Part shown: piece by piece, positions 46,701 through 61,700 of the stretch
Layout: every line of letters starts with the position of its first letter
Numbering within the stretch: the stretch's first letter is position 1
Source: Liolophura sinensis
Taxonomy: Eukaryota > Mollusca > Polyplacophora > Chitonida > Chitonidae
Assembly: GCF_032854445.1 (NCBI RefSeq)
Contig: NC_088304.1
Span: 13,587,704-13,651,703 of the forward strand
Length of the DNA: 64,000 nt
Reading direction: 5' to 3'
Made by a program: the position numbers and the translations under genes
Notes under the pieces: model-generated
Databases searched by the model: none
Seen by the model: the letters and a program-made list of their open reading frames with translations, nothing else
What the model was told of the DNA's origin: nothing

Positions 46701-49700
46701 TGGAAGTAATTTAACTTTTCAGTGATAAGGATAATAAACTATACAGTATTAAAACCATTCATCCCTGGTAAGGTCAGCCAGTCTACATATATAGAAATGG
46801 ACCAGAAACACAACACACTGATTTCATCCAATTTAAACACCATGGGAAGCAATTAAGTATACACTGTGAACTTTCCGAGGTACCCTTGGACTTCATTAAC
46901 AACTCATGACTTCCATACACAATGTACATATTGAATACATTACACAATTCCGGCATGTAACTTGAGCAAGGCACAGACGGCCAACGTCTGCAGTAGTACT
47001 CGAATGGTTGATTGGAATGGTGTAGGTAATTAAATAATAATTTGTATGCATTGTTGAGCCTTCATCAAAAAACTCACAGCCTTCACATATGATAAATGAC
47101 CCGAAATTTCTCCCCCGGAAAGGTGTCATTTAACAGGAAAATAAAAGTCATAAATTATTACTTTTTATTGCTGAAACATACACATTTCCAGTAGGATTTA
47201 ATCCTGCCTTCCATACACGCCTCAAAACATCTTCCTAAGATCAAAAGAACTCTCGGAATCGGGGAAAATGTGCAACTTTTGTAATGGACGATATTTTACA
47301 TTGTTACTGCACTTCACAAAGGTGATTTGCCATTAAATTCTTGTAGTAGTACACATACATATACACCTGTGAATGTCTCACCAGATCTGACCCGATTATG
47401 ACACTCCAAAATGTGAAGTCCATGTGACTTACTTTCCACGTATACATGTATTTGCTATCAGATCAGAAAGCTGATCCCACTAGACACGTCCACAATTACA
47501 GGTGCAAGGGTCTATTGGCAATTTACCACTTGGATACATGCCAGTTACACCTGTAATACTATGAGACCCTCTCTCTATTTAGAAACCTCTCCTACCTTAC
47601 ATACACATACATGTATCGGTCAACTCACTCAATCACACACACACACACACACATACACACACACACAAACATAAAATATAACAAAAAGCAAAAGAATCAT
47701 TTTTAAGTTATACACATATTCCGATGATGGCAAGGAAAATTACACCTATTCTGTGATAATTACATGTAAATGTACATATACCAAAATTTAAATAAAATTA
47801 AAAAAAAAGAGCTTTCCCATGGTTTCTAGCAACTGAAATAATAGGTTCTGTGGATATATATGTGAAATAGCCTAAATGTATTTTTTCAATCACAAGGTGC
47901 AGACTGTGGATTTCCCCACTCTCAATGGTTGTGGTCAACACTGCTTGTGTGGCCGTTTGCACAGTCTAATCTCTGTACATCACATGTAAGAAATTTTGTC
48001 AATAACTTGCCAAAGGTTCTGGGTTTACGCCGGGCACATCAGTTTTCTCTACCCATAAAAACAATCATCATGAAAGTGACCAATCCTGAAGTACAAGATT
48101 AAGCAATAATCCTATTTCTTTAACTTTTCAACTGCGTGTGCAACCACTATCAAACATTCTGAAAGAACTATGTAGAGAAATGACCTCCACAGTACTCGAA
48201 AGTTTGCATTTTGACATGAACAGGTCATTTTAGCCCCATTTTCACAACAACTGTATGCTTAACTTGCCCTGGAGAAAACTTCTTCAGAGGCTGAAAAGGT
48301 TGAAGATTTACAGTAACTACATAAATCAAAGGACATAGAACACTCAAAACAACAACAACAATGACAGCCTGATAGCATACAACAGACACGGGAATACACC
48401 AAAGACAAGGAGGTTGTCAGTAAACTGTGAAACTCTCAGGGTCAAAGATGTCTGATAACTAAATCTCCTTCAGATGTCACTCAGCCCTTCAACACAGGCA
48501 TTCCTCCCATGATAAATGCATGCACAGAATAAGTGCAACCATCAAACACTGGTACAAGAGAAGTGTGCAAAATGTAAATGACTGATATCTCATCACCAAA
48601 AAGTCCACAAAACTTTAGCCCTTGAAATTTGGCTAATAGGAAAGTTTACGTATTCAACCCTGTGGCTTGCTTAATGGTTAAGCTACATGTACCTAGGGCC
48701 TTAATCCTGCATCAGACAAAATTTTCATTGTACAGCTACGGTCACATGGGAGACGTGTATTCTCCTGTATCCTGCCGTCTATGAAGTAATATATGTGCCT
48801 GCTGACTAGGTTATCTCCCTTTGTTCGATAGTCTATACATCATTCTTGAAATTGAATTGATGGGTGCTTTGCAGGATAAATCTGTGACAGGATACAAACT
48901 ATATGGTGTCAGTAACCCTCATATTGGGTAACAATGTAACTAATGTTATCCCCCATCAGACAAAACCAATTTGAGTGGGACATGAATTTGCGACGTTTCT
49001 CGTAAGAGAAGGTACATGTAGCTGGTTATAATGCTTTATACATCTATGTACCTGGTTGCTTTTCATATCAAGGGACATAGCCCAGAGCAACAATAACTGG
49101 ACAGTACAGGAATATCAGTATTCATATGAAAAGGGAACATTATTACAAAGCACAGTGTCTAATCCAAACAGCACTATCACTTCCTACAATTAAATCACAT
49201 TATTTGAAAAATTATTTCAACCAGGAAATTTATATAAGCTGATATATATAGTGATGTATTACTGACTGTTTTCATGTTTTTAAAGAATGGAATTGCATAT
49301 ACTGTTTGTACCTGTTTAATGTTCTCTGGGAAGAGCAAATTGTTAAATCTGACAGAGCTACCCTCCTTAAATAAAGGTTTCATTCATCCATAAATTCAGC
49401 AGAGCCATCTGCTTCGTCACCTTTTGACACATTGACTCAGCACTGTCAGTCATATTTTTGCCTACTTAAGCCTGCTTATTAACATCTAGATGCATGCAAC
49501 CCAAGACAGCTGTCCAGAAATTTTTGCAAAAATCCATATTTGCTAATCAAATCCAATTTTCTGTATTTACCCAAAATAGCTCAAATTATTGCCTCTCAGT
49601 AAAACCTGTACTACTCGTATTTATATTGTTAAAATGATTTAAAATTTTTTTTGTGAAGTTATAATGCGGCCTGCTTTTTTTATTTTGATTGATGACTTTG

Positions 49701-52700
49701 AACAGTAACAAGACTCAAGAACAGACCTAGGTGACATTTTGTGAAAGGTAATTATTTCAGCTATTCCAAAATAACAGGAAAAAATTTGCTTGGATTTGCG
49801 CTGGTCAATTTTTTGCCAAAAATCTCTCGTACGTAACCTCTTCAAGCATGCCTTACAGGTGTGATTTTTGGACACCTCAGGTGAATTTTCCCAGCTAAAC
49901 ATCTGGTCGATAACTTTCAGTATGTTATACCCTGAGTATACATACACGTCCATATAGTGTCCTTCACACACCTGGATCAATGCCAGTGTGGATAATCAGG
50001 TGGGGAGGGGGTTAGCCTTATCTCGGGGCTCTAAACAAACTGGGCCACAGGCAGTGTGTAGGTGGCAAGGAATTGGAGCACACATAGCTCCGACTGGGGT
50101 AACAACAACAAACACAGGTATAGCCAGATACAGGCTTCTAGGCCTTTAGTATAGATATCCAACACTCTCATGCTGCAGGTTACTATCTCAACTGCTGACA
50201 AGGTCAATACCTACCTTAAACTACATGTCAATTAACAGATGCCAACAGCACTGTTCTTGGATATCAGGAATAAAACAGTGCTCAGAATTGCTGGACATTA
50301 CATGTACCTTAATACAACATTTTATTCTCGTACCATATACCTGAATGTATATTTTTCTTACCAAATAAATACAATTTGCACTACATATACACGTATGTGT
50401 GCATAGCAGTATCTCAAGGTCAGTTACAATCAACATTTTGCCTGTCCATGCATCCAGAAGCCAAGCGTATATTTCTCATTTTGGTGAGATTTTCTACATA
50501 GTATCTTCCTAGCAGACGTAAATTTATTTATTTATTTATCTGATTGGTGGTTTATGAACACATTCAAGAATATTACACTTATACGACGGCGGCCACCATT
50601 ATGGTGGGAGGGAGCTGAATATAGCACCAGAGGGAAACCCATAACCATCCACACACAGACCTTCAGACAGACCTTCCCTTGTACGACTGGAGAGGAAGCC
50701 AGCCTGGGCGGGACTTGTAGGCTCACTCCTGTTTATCATATCTACACATGTGCTTACATATACACACACATTTCCCTCACCAATTTGTGCAAACATGTAA
50801 TACTCAATGTTGACAGTAAGGAAATGTTCGCAGCTTTAGAAATGCACATTAAAACAAATACATAATTGTGTGTTGTGTCCTTAATTTCATAATAATGCAT
50901 TCCTTATGAAATCTTTTAAAAAATTATCCAGTACACTTAGTTAACTATACATAACTTTCATGCATAAGTTACAAGAGAAGAAACAATTAATTTTTTAATA
51001 TTCTGCAATACATGTAGTTTTGTTGTACTGGGTTCTTGGCCAACAAAGAAGTTAACTTCTTCATTCAAAATTAAAATATAATTCAGGGAATAAAATCAAT
51101 ATTTGAAAGGGTTTTCAGTTCCTTTAGCCAATAACACTACAGTATATGATGGCTAATAATCAAAATTAGGCCAAAGTAAAAAAAATACCACTTCAGTACA
51201 TCATGGCAAATAGTCAAAATTAGGCTAAAGCAAAAAATACTACTGCAGTACATCATGGTTAATAGTCAAAATTAGGCCAAAGCAAAAAATACTACTGCAG
51301 TACATCATGGTTAATAGTCAAAATTAGGCCAAAGCAAAAAAAGTCCACTTCAGTACATCATGGCAAATAGTCAAAATTAGGCCAAAGCAAAAAAATACCA
51401 CTTCAGTACATCATGGTTAATAGTCAAAATTAGGCCAAAGTAAAAAAATACCACTTCAGTACATCATGGCAAATAGTCAAAATTAGGCCAAAGCAAAAAA
51501 ATACCACTTCCATACATCATGGTTAATAGTCAAAATTAGGCTAAAGCAAAAAATACTACTGCAGTACATCATGGTTAATAGTCAAAATTAGGCCACAGGC
51601 CAAAGGCCAAAAAAAAAAAAAAGTAGGCCTCCATGTGTAACCATACTTAATACGTAAATATGTGTAACTTACTTCCTCTGGTTTCTGCCTAATTCAGATC
51701 AGGTACAATGTTTTGGAACAAAAAAGGGTCAACTGGCCCTTATCATCAACAATGCCCTTGAGGTACATTCAACCCACGCTGACAAAAGTTCATGCTGACA
51801 CATGTTGCTGTGTTTGCACTGTGACACTGGTCGAACCCTAGGGTGATCTGCTGGTGGTCAAAATACAGGTGCTGATGTGTACAGACACTCTCCCACAGAT
51901 TCTCTGTACAGATTCTCATTAGCTTAGCGAAGATCAAAGATTGGAAACATCTGTTGTTCCACAGAACTCAGACTCCAGGCTGAAAATTACTATCACCACC
52001 ACAGATCATTCGAGTCTTATCAATTCTACGCTCTTTTGCAAAAATCCCCAGATTTTCTGATATGAGTGAAAAGTGACATTCACTGATGTAATCGGTGGTG
52101 GTCAATGTACGAAAAAAACACCTTGGCAAACGAGTTCCCCCATTGCTCAGTCACAATTAATTTACAGTAAAAACATTTCGCTTTCCACTAGGAGTGGGTA
52201 AGAGTTAATATACATGTACGTGGAACAATAGTACAGAAAACCAAAGACCTGAACTAACAACTGTGTTTGCTTGAGCTGCTAGGATACATTGTTTCCTGAC
52301 ACAATGGCCAACAAGTTTCAAAAACCAACCCAACCCATAACCTTTGCAACATCTTAATACAAGATTGATGTTGCTGTCTTTATCAAGATTCATTCAAAAA
52401 CAAAGACAGAGCAACTGCCACGCCTAAGTTGGAGAATGTGTAAAAATTAAATAAACTTCAGGCGAAAGAATATGAAAAATTATTTGTCAATATGATCAAT
52501 ATTTTTTTCTGATTTTTCTTTAAGGATAAAAGAATACATAAAAATAATTTTTGCCTGATTGGTATTTGGAACCATATCTTGGTATGTATCATCTCTGCAT
52601 AATAAAGTATTAAATAAGGATGTGACTCATATCCAATAATTCAAGTTGGGCTTGGATTTGAACTTTGTTCCTGACAATTGTTTTAAACCAGTATTTTGAT

Positions 52701-55700
52701 CATATTTACATTGATAATATATTTCTAAATATTACAATAATTCAGATTTAATGCATATCTTTAGATATAAACAGCAAATTTACATTCAATTAAATTTATT
52801 AGACATTTATCACATTATAATATGGAACTTTATTTTGTAAAAAACATGAAACCACCATACCAAAATTATTTTCTGATGTCTTTTTCTTCGTGATGAAAAA
52901 TAAAACAAAAAAAAAAAAAAAAACATTTAAGACCATATCTACAAACAACTTGTCACACCTTTCATATGAAATTTCCATCATTTACATGTTTTCCTCTCCT
53001 TTAATGAAGCTGTGAGGTCTGCCAGCAACCAGCAGATAGTCGTGGGTTTCCCCTTGACTCTGCTCGGTTTCCTCCCACTATAATGCTGATCGCCGTTGTA
53101 TAAGTGAAATATTCTTGAGTACGGCGTAAAACACTGATAAAATAAATAAATAAATTTAATGAAACTACTTCATAGTTGTTCTTGAATCTTCAGCCTTTTC
53201 CTATAGAGCTTCATTCTGAGCTACATGTAGCGTTAGGCTGATAAAGCACAACTCTTTGGTGGAACATTACACTCATCATTATCATTTCTATTTTATAGCC
53301 AGATCAAACAGAATGAATTAATGCATAATAATGATAACTGATGATACTGCAAGGCCTTTCGTGGCTGGTACATGTATTATGTATCAGTAACAACTTACCG
53401 TTTCAAATTTACAGAAACCATAACGCCATCTAATTATCACAACTGTGAAAAGGTTGAAATTACAGTGAAGAGATATAAATGATTGCATACAGCGGACAAA
53501 TCAAATTTCGTCTTCCCATTCCAAATAAAAACTTTCATGACAAGACTTTCTCTTATTGATGTCGTTATAGCGTGTTAGAGTTCAGTCAGGGGTTCAATAG
53601 ACAACCATCATTTCCTTCCCACCGACACGACTGACACCATCAAGATCGGTGTTACAGTTACATGTACACTGAAAGCTATAGCATCCATCACCCATGCCAG
53701 AAAAAGCTGTGGAGTGCACAGATGTATTATTTACAACTTCTATAATCATTGGTGAGCAGACAGGCATACAGAGTGAGTGTGCATGTGGGGAGGAGGGGGT
53801 TTGGAAGGGGGGGAGGGGTAAGGTGCATACACAAGCCAGTTGTTCCACTATAAAACTGTGCATTTTTCCTGTCATACATGGAACAATTCAGAATGCAAAA
53901 TCAAGAGCACCATCATCACTTCTGATTTTCAATCTTTGTATTTGAAAAATTATTTCAACCAGTGCAAATACAACACATGATTTTGAGAATTACAGCTGAG
54001 GTTTATATTGATGTATTATCTTCCTTTACTAATCTGTGTATTGTTACAGAAGGCATCTGGGAAGAGCATATTATACAATACGACAAAGTTGTTAACAATG
54101 CTTGAAGGGCATAGTTGTGTAGCTAAAATCTTATGAATTTTCCAATAATGTCACAATGAAGATAAGAACACCTAGTTAAACATTAGAGCTTTCGTGAGTC
54201 ATTTTGTCTGGTAACATTAGAAATTAATCAATCTAATTTTCATACATAAGACTGCATGAGATGGCTTGGAATGGCAGCCTGTCGCTGGCAAATAAAAGAA
54301 GGCCAAGACTCCAATGTACATGGTAGCTAGCACTTAGCCATGTCATAAACAACCTACTAATTTTAAAATGGAAAATAGGACCAGTGGCAATTTTCTGCTT
54401 AAATTGTCTCATTTTTTGTAGTTGTGCTAACAAACTGGGCTTGGAATACTTGCAAACCCTACATGTAATAATGTAGGTCTTTTTTAGCATATTAGGCAGC
54501 CATTTTTCTGTGGAGTTTATCCAAGATTTTCTTATTCACCTTATTCAAGCCCTGATGCAAATCTCCGGACCAAAATTTATTTACAAATTGCTAAAGAAAA
54601 TATAATGTTTCATAACCATTTACAATAAATGCACATGTGCAACCAAGGCAAACTGTACATTAACCGCCAAGCTTCATATCTGATGCGAATGTCATCAGGG
54701 ACGAATAAGCATTACAGAATTGAATTGTTTACACCGTTATCACTACCATCAGTATGGAATCCTTTGGGGGAAACGTGACTTTCATAACATCTGCTGAGTG
54801 GGAAGTGCAATCTTCAGACACAAAACATGCAGACGTACAAACTATCACTTATCAAAATGCCATCAGCCTACTGTCCCCTCACCCTACTACAGTGCCAGAA
54901 GACAAAGAACCAGAAATACCATAAACCAAATAATAAGACAATAGTTCTCCTATGGAAAGAGTTTTGGAGGCAAACATCATGTAGCTGTACATGTATGTAC
55001 AACTGATCAGAAGTCATAATGATCTAGCCTACTGTCTTCTCACCCTTAATGATCATGCCAGAAGACAAAGAAGACCAGAAATACGAAAAAGCCAAAAAAA
55101 AAAAAAAACACAACACGTCTACAATGGGAAGAATTTTTGAGGCAAACATCATGTAGCTACATGTACATGTATGTACAACTGATCAGAAGTCATCATGATC
55201 TAGCCTACTGTCTTCTCACCCTTAACGATCATGCCAGAAGACCAGAAATACGAAAAAGCAAAAAAAAAAGAACACAACACGTCTACAATGGGAAGAGTTT
55301 TTGAGGCAAACATCAAGCAGATGAAGAGGTCTTACTGATCAGAAGTCACCACGATCTAGCCAAATTAGTGTCTTCTCAGACTTAACAATCATGCCAGAAA
55401 GGCAGTACCAGGTTTACCGTGACTGCCAACCATAATACACCAAAATGCCCTCCTTATACATGTGGAATTTCATGGAATTTATTCATTAATTAATCACCCT
55501 GCAGTACTAAAATGGTGGAAAATCATGTCAATTTGTACGAGATTTTACACAATACATGTAAATCACATATTACTACCCATGATTTTTCACCAGGTAAGGT
55601 ACATTTACCTTCTGGACATCTTGGCAATTCATGAAAAAATTCAATGAAATTGTAGATAATTTACAGAACATCTATATGCAGATAACATTTCCATTACAGG

Positions 55701-58700
55701 GATTGTGATCAAGGCAGAAAGCTTACATTTTTGGTCAATATTCTATTATTGTTTAAATTCAATGTATATGTACATGTATCAATAAGTCCTTTGGAATAAA
55801 ATGAAATAATTGTGTTAAAGTCAAAGGTCAAATACAAAGCGATGACATTTACATATAAACACAAGTGAAATATATGTGTACTTGTATGTATTTTGATACC
55901 AAAATTTACCATCTACTAAGAGAATCCTGGTATTTCATCAATGTTTAAATAATAGATGGAAACCAGAAAGACACATTCAGCTCACAGGGGAAGCTAGAAC
56001 TCAGTGAAAGTCTAATGGGACCCATTAACTCATGAATACAGATGTAGAGTTACTCGGATAGGAAAGGACTAAGCCTTTAAGCATGTTAAACATGTTAAGC
56101 ATCCAACCTTCATCTTCTGCCGGCAATAATAGCAACAGTTAATGGATCACTTGCTGTTCAGGACACCACCAATAAACAGTCAATGAGCCCTATAAAACGT
56201 ACATGTAACACATCAAAATAGCTCTGCAGGCAATTCAACATCTCTTTACACTTTGAATAGACACCTTGCTTTTCAATCCTATACTTTGTACACTGATGTG
56301 TGTGTTACAGTTTATGTTATACATATATCTCTGGCCAGTCAGGCCAGTCAGCCCAGTCTGGCCAGTCAGCCCAGTCTCCCAAGGTCATAAAAACCCTAAC
56401 AGGTTGTGAGTTCAAATCCATCTTGAACTGCCGTTTCTTTTTTGTTTTTTTTTTATTTGAATAAAAAGGTACGCCTGCTTTGGCTGTTGTTTTCCAAAGG
56501 CACCATAGTTTCACCCAGGCTACCTCAATTATAACCTATGCTTCACAATGGTCACCCTAAAAATGCAATAACCTCTTTGAAGGCATACACTAGCAATCAA
56601 TTAAATAAGTAAACACTTAATCAAAATGTTCTAAACACATATGCATGTAATTTAAATGGAATAGCTCCTACATTACTTTCAAAAGACACAAAGATTCTGA
56701 ATGAATATCCAAATCATCAATTTGAAAATCAAACACGTACATTTCCATGCCAGGAAGAATTATCACACGAGTAATCACTGGTCTGTCGAAACAGAGCATT
56801 AGCCAATGAAAAGAATGCTTTCAAACCTGCAAGTCTCACTGGTACTGGGGTATCAGCAATATTTCTTCTACCTTTGAATTCACATAGGGCAATATTCAGA
56901 GTACCTATACAATACTGAATGGTGTGCACAGTGTGTTTACTGGCAGAGCAATTAGGAGATGCTCTGATGTGTAGGAATCTACCTTGTAACTATGTACATG
57001 CAACTGCCTAGCAACCAATGACACCAAATAATTACACTTCATGTGTTGTACATGTATGTATACTTGGGGTTTAACGTCGTACTTAACAATTTTTCAGTCC
57101 TATGATGAGTGAGTGAGTGAGTGCTTGGGGTTTACACCGTATTTAACAGTCCTATGATGAGTGAGTGATTGAGTGCTTGAGGTTTAACGTCATACTTAAC
57201 AATTTTTCCATCCTATGATGAGTGAGTGAGTGCTTGGGGTTTAATGCCGTACTTAACAATTTTTCAGTCCTATGATGAGTGAGTGATTGAGTGATGGGGT
57301 TTATCGCCGTACTTAACAATTTTTCAGTCCTATGATGAGTGAGTGAGTGCTTGGGGTTTAACGTCGTACTTAACAATTTTTCAGTCACATGAAGACGACC
57401 TATGATCACAAAGGATCATTTGGTCTGTGTATGTATATTGTATCGGCTCGTGGCAGGGCGAGTGCATTAATCAATTCTGTATCATCTGTGTTACTGTCAT
57501 GTTAGGGCAAGGGGGAAACCCCTCTAAATAACCATGTTTAGTTCAGCAGGAACCAAATCTGCAAGCTACAAGAAGTATAGTATTAGAGGAATTCAGTGCA
57601 AGAACCGATTTGCCATGGCTCAGAGTCGGGCAAAAAATGAGAACAGTTAACCTTGACGGACCTTCAGGTCATAAAAAAAAAATACCTCTAAGTACATGTA
57701 CTTGAGAAAAAGATGTGAGCCACAGACCACACGTACATGTGAACCTGGAGAAGCATTCGTACATGTATGCATGTAGCTTGGGGTGAGCCTGAAGTCTACT
57801 GGCCTGTACACTGACAAGGTAATGTATTTACATGTGGATGCAGCTTGTACTTTGATCCCAGGTGGTAAGTCATTAAAACCAGACTGGTATACCTGTGCTA
57901 GCCATGCAACACACAGGCCAATTAAAGACAGCCAGGTACAGATAAATACATATACTTAACACTGGGACACAAACTTAGATGTGCACATACATACAGACAG
58001 ACAAACAAAAAAACAAAACAATCGGTGATGGAATACATGACCTTGATGGAATGAATTAACACGTACTTGTCCTCTGAGATGATTGAGCAATGTCTTTGTA
58101 ACATAGATGTAGACACATTTCCACTTTAGGTATTTTTCCAATATGTCATACGAAGCTACAGGTTTTCAGCCAACTGACTTTAAATCAGGCAGGCACAGTA
58201 TAGGCAAAAAATGAACAGTTATTAATGTGTTTAGATTGGCCTATTTTGTATGCATCAAGGACCGTTCTTCTCAAATGGTCCTATTTTTCTAGCATTGCAC
58301 ATGTTCCGCATTCAAAAGATACATGACAGCATAAAAGCAGTAATACAACATTTCCTTCGTGTAATATTACACCAATGTCACTTCTACCGCTGTTACAGTT
58401 CTGCTCTTTACAATTTGATTACTAGGCTAGTCGTTTTTGTCAATCTTCAGCTGTCTAATTGCCTTAAGTCTTAAATTCTTAATAATCAAATATTAAATTA
58501 CAACAATTCTGTCATAAAATTTTCATGTCATCTGATTTCATTATTCTTTTACCTTTTACCTTATTTCCTTTTAATATTCTTCCATACATGTAGTGTACAT
58601 GTACTTCTAAAATGTTTTCAACACTAACCCTTCAACAAAGATGCCGAACAGCATAACATTCGGTAGCAGAGGTGTCCAAATCTGACTCAAAACTTTCTGC

Positions 58701-61700
58701 TCTTTTACAGTGGATAAATATGGTCATAGCCACATTTTCTTGGCTTGATTTTTGACAAAAAGTGAAGCAAAATTTTCATATCTAAATAAACACAGTTTTA
58801 CACCCTGAATAACAATTCTGAATTCACTGAGCTAATACTGTTGAACAGTAATAAATAAGGCATGGCCAGAACAACAGGTTGATGTCCAAAGTATTGTGTA
58901 CAAATACATTAACCACCCTAATTATTTAACCTTTTTGGAACATGAAAGTGACACTTTCAGTGCAATTTATGCACATTTTTAATTCGATTTTGGAGACAAA
59001 ACTACATTGGCTGGACTGATTGGTTACAGGGCTTTACAAAAAGTACAATTTTGTCAGTTAAAGTGGAGTAAATATCTTGCAAACATGCAAAAAGGTTGAA
59101 GAATGACAGTGCCTCCTGTCACTACAATTAATACATGTATTTTGCCCAAATACATGAAAACACATTAACAAGCTTTTCAACCTTTTTGCACATGAAAGAA
59201 CAACTTTCAGTGCAATTTATGGACATTCTTAATTTGATTTTGGAAACTAAACTACATTGGTTGCATTGATCAGTTTCAGGGCTTCACAAAAAGTACAATT
59301 TTGTCAGTCAACACAGTATAAACACCTAAACACTTGAACACATAAACACTTGAACACATAAACACTTGAACACATAAACACTTGAACACATAAACACTTC
59401 AAAAGGTTGAAGAATTACAGTGTCTCCCGTCAGGATGGTCACCAAAGCACTGCTATTTTATCTACATCAGTATACAGCTACATGTAACACAACCACTAGG
59501 ATTCACAAGCCCTTATGCCTGGATGGCAAAACTAAGAAGTTTTCCCTCCGAGCCAATTTCATTATTTCATGACAAAGACAAAACATATTCTGAAGCTAGA
59601 CAAATACATGTATTTTGCCTGAATACATGTACAACACACATTAACAAAGAAGTGAGAAATAGCAGCTTTTTATACAGCTCAGATAAACTATGGTAGACAC
59701 CACTGGGTTTAATGTCAAGCAAAATTTTCCATTCATAAATATGAGGATGTAAAAAAGTAGACTGAACACACTTGGCCTACATACAATGTACACACGTATA
59801 TGACACAGGATTCTTCTGGTTTGAGATAAGCTGACAAAAACATGTGAACAAAGTGATTATTCACATTCGCATTCACATAAATGGCTACAGTGTTAAATCT
59901 AGGGCCTGAGAGTGTCCATGAAAAAGACAACGGTGAAAAACCAAATAAATACACTGGAATGAAAAGTGTGAAAATGAAAGATTACGTCGACCTATTTGCT
60001 TGATTTATTTTTTTTTTTTTTTTTTTTTTTTTTCAAATAACAGTCCTGAGTCTCAGATGAATTGCACTCAATGTTCCCGGATCCTCTTTATAATAACAAT
60101 ATCGGGGTTTTGGGTCTGAGCTCTTGTGTAGTTAAAGGTAAAAGAAGTCCCTACAGTTTCATGTGACCTGACAAAACTGCTAGGCAACTACGGGTACATT
60201 TTTGTTATTGCCTTTACTACAACATGGGAGTTTGAAAAAAAAATGCATTAAAAGTACATGTAATTTAGAGTATATGTAGATAAATGATGGAGAAAAAACT
60301 GAGGAGCTGAACATCTGTGAACTTCAGAAGTTCTTAAAGGAAAGAGGTGTCATTGTATGAGAGTGAGTGAGTGCTTGGGGTTTAATGTCGTACTCAACAA
60401 TTTTTCAGTCATATGACGACGAAGGAATCCTTAGGGTGCATGTACGTGTAATGTGCCTCCTTGTTGCAGGACGGATTTCCACCGCTCTTTTATTTAGTGC
60501 TGATTCACTAAGACGACTTACCGAAGGCAAGTAAGCCGCCCCGCCCGAGCCATTATACTGATTCGGGTCAACCTGTCGTTGCACTAACCCCTTCACGTTG
60601 AACGCCAAGTGAGGAAGTTACAACTTCCTCTTTTAAAGTCTTAGGTGTGACTCGATCAAGGATTGATCCTGGATCTACCGGTCCCGACCTCACAGTGAGA
60701 CAGGTGATCCGTAAACTAATGACAAAAAACTGACTGCATGAAATTTTTTACAAGTGACATCAAACAGTAAAACTGTTTTTTCTTTTAACAGCCAAGGAGT
60801 TCAAACCCGAAACTCTCCTACTTAGCAGCGTCAGGGGAATATGTGCTATGATCATGTTAACCTACATGCATGAATCTATATGCGAGATCAAGAGTGCAGT
60901 GTACATGTACCTTACCTTCCACATACCTGACCTATGCTATGAGTAACTACCCATTCTGAGCAACAGCAGGATGGCGAGTGTTTAATGGAATAGACAGTAC
61001 ACCTCTAAATAATAGCTTATAGTACAAGAATTCAAAGAATATACATACATTTGGTTGTGTTGGTCAATTTTAGGGCTTCATAAAAAGTATAACTTTACCG
61101 GTCTACATGAAGTGACTTGAGGAAACCAGAGTGACCAAAGTAAACCAGGCCGATCTAGGGGAAACCACTGACCACTTGACCAACCTCTCACAGCAGAAAC
61201 AATTTGTGTTTGAGTAAGTTAAAACTATAGCATGTGCAGTACTGATGCATTTTGTAGCCACTGCAACCAGAATCCGAAAATGTCTGCTGCATTTCAAAAC
61301 AAGGATATGTGAAAATGTTTCAATGAGGAACTCCGATGTCACCCTGACCTACTTGTACAATCACGTGCTTGAGCAGTGCACGATGACATCAAGTCAGCAC
61401 TAACAGAATTTTCAGGAGAAAAAAAAAGTCTCACGTACATGTAAAAAAAAACAAAAATGACACTTTGTTATTCACGATTGCTGTATGACTATTTTTTGTC
61501 TGAATTTTACAGGATACATGAAAAACAGCTCAGGTTTTGGTTTATGGTTTACAGATTATGGTTTTGAGGGGAATGAAGAAAATTATGCCAAAACAAAAAT
61601 AAATAAATACAAAAAATTAAATGTTTTTTTTTCTTAAAATCATTCAGACTCTTTTCCCCCCACATTTGTATTGACAGCTATCATTGCTGACATCGCCTAA

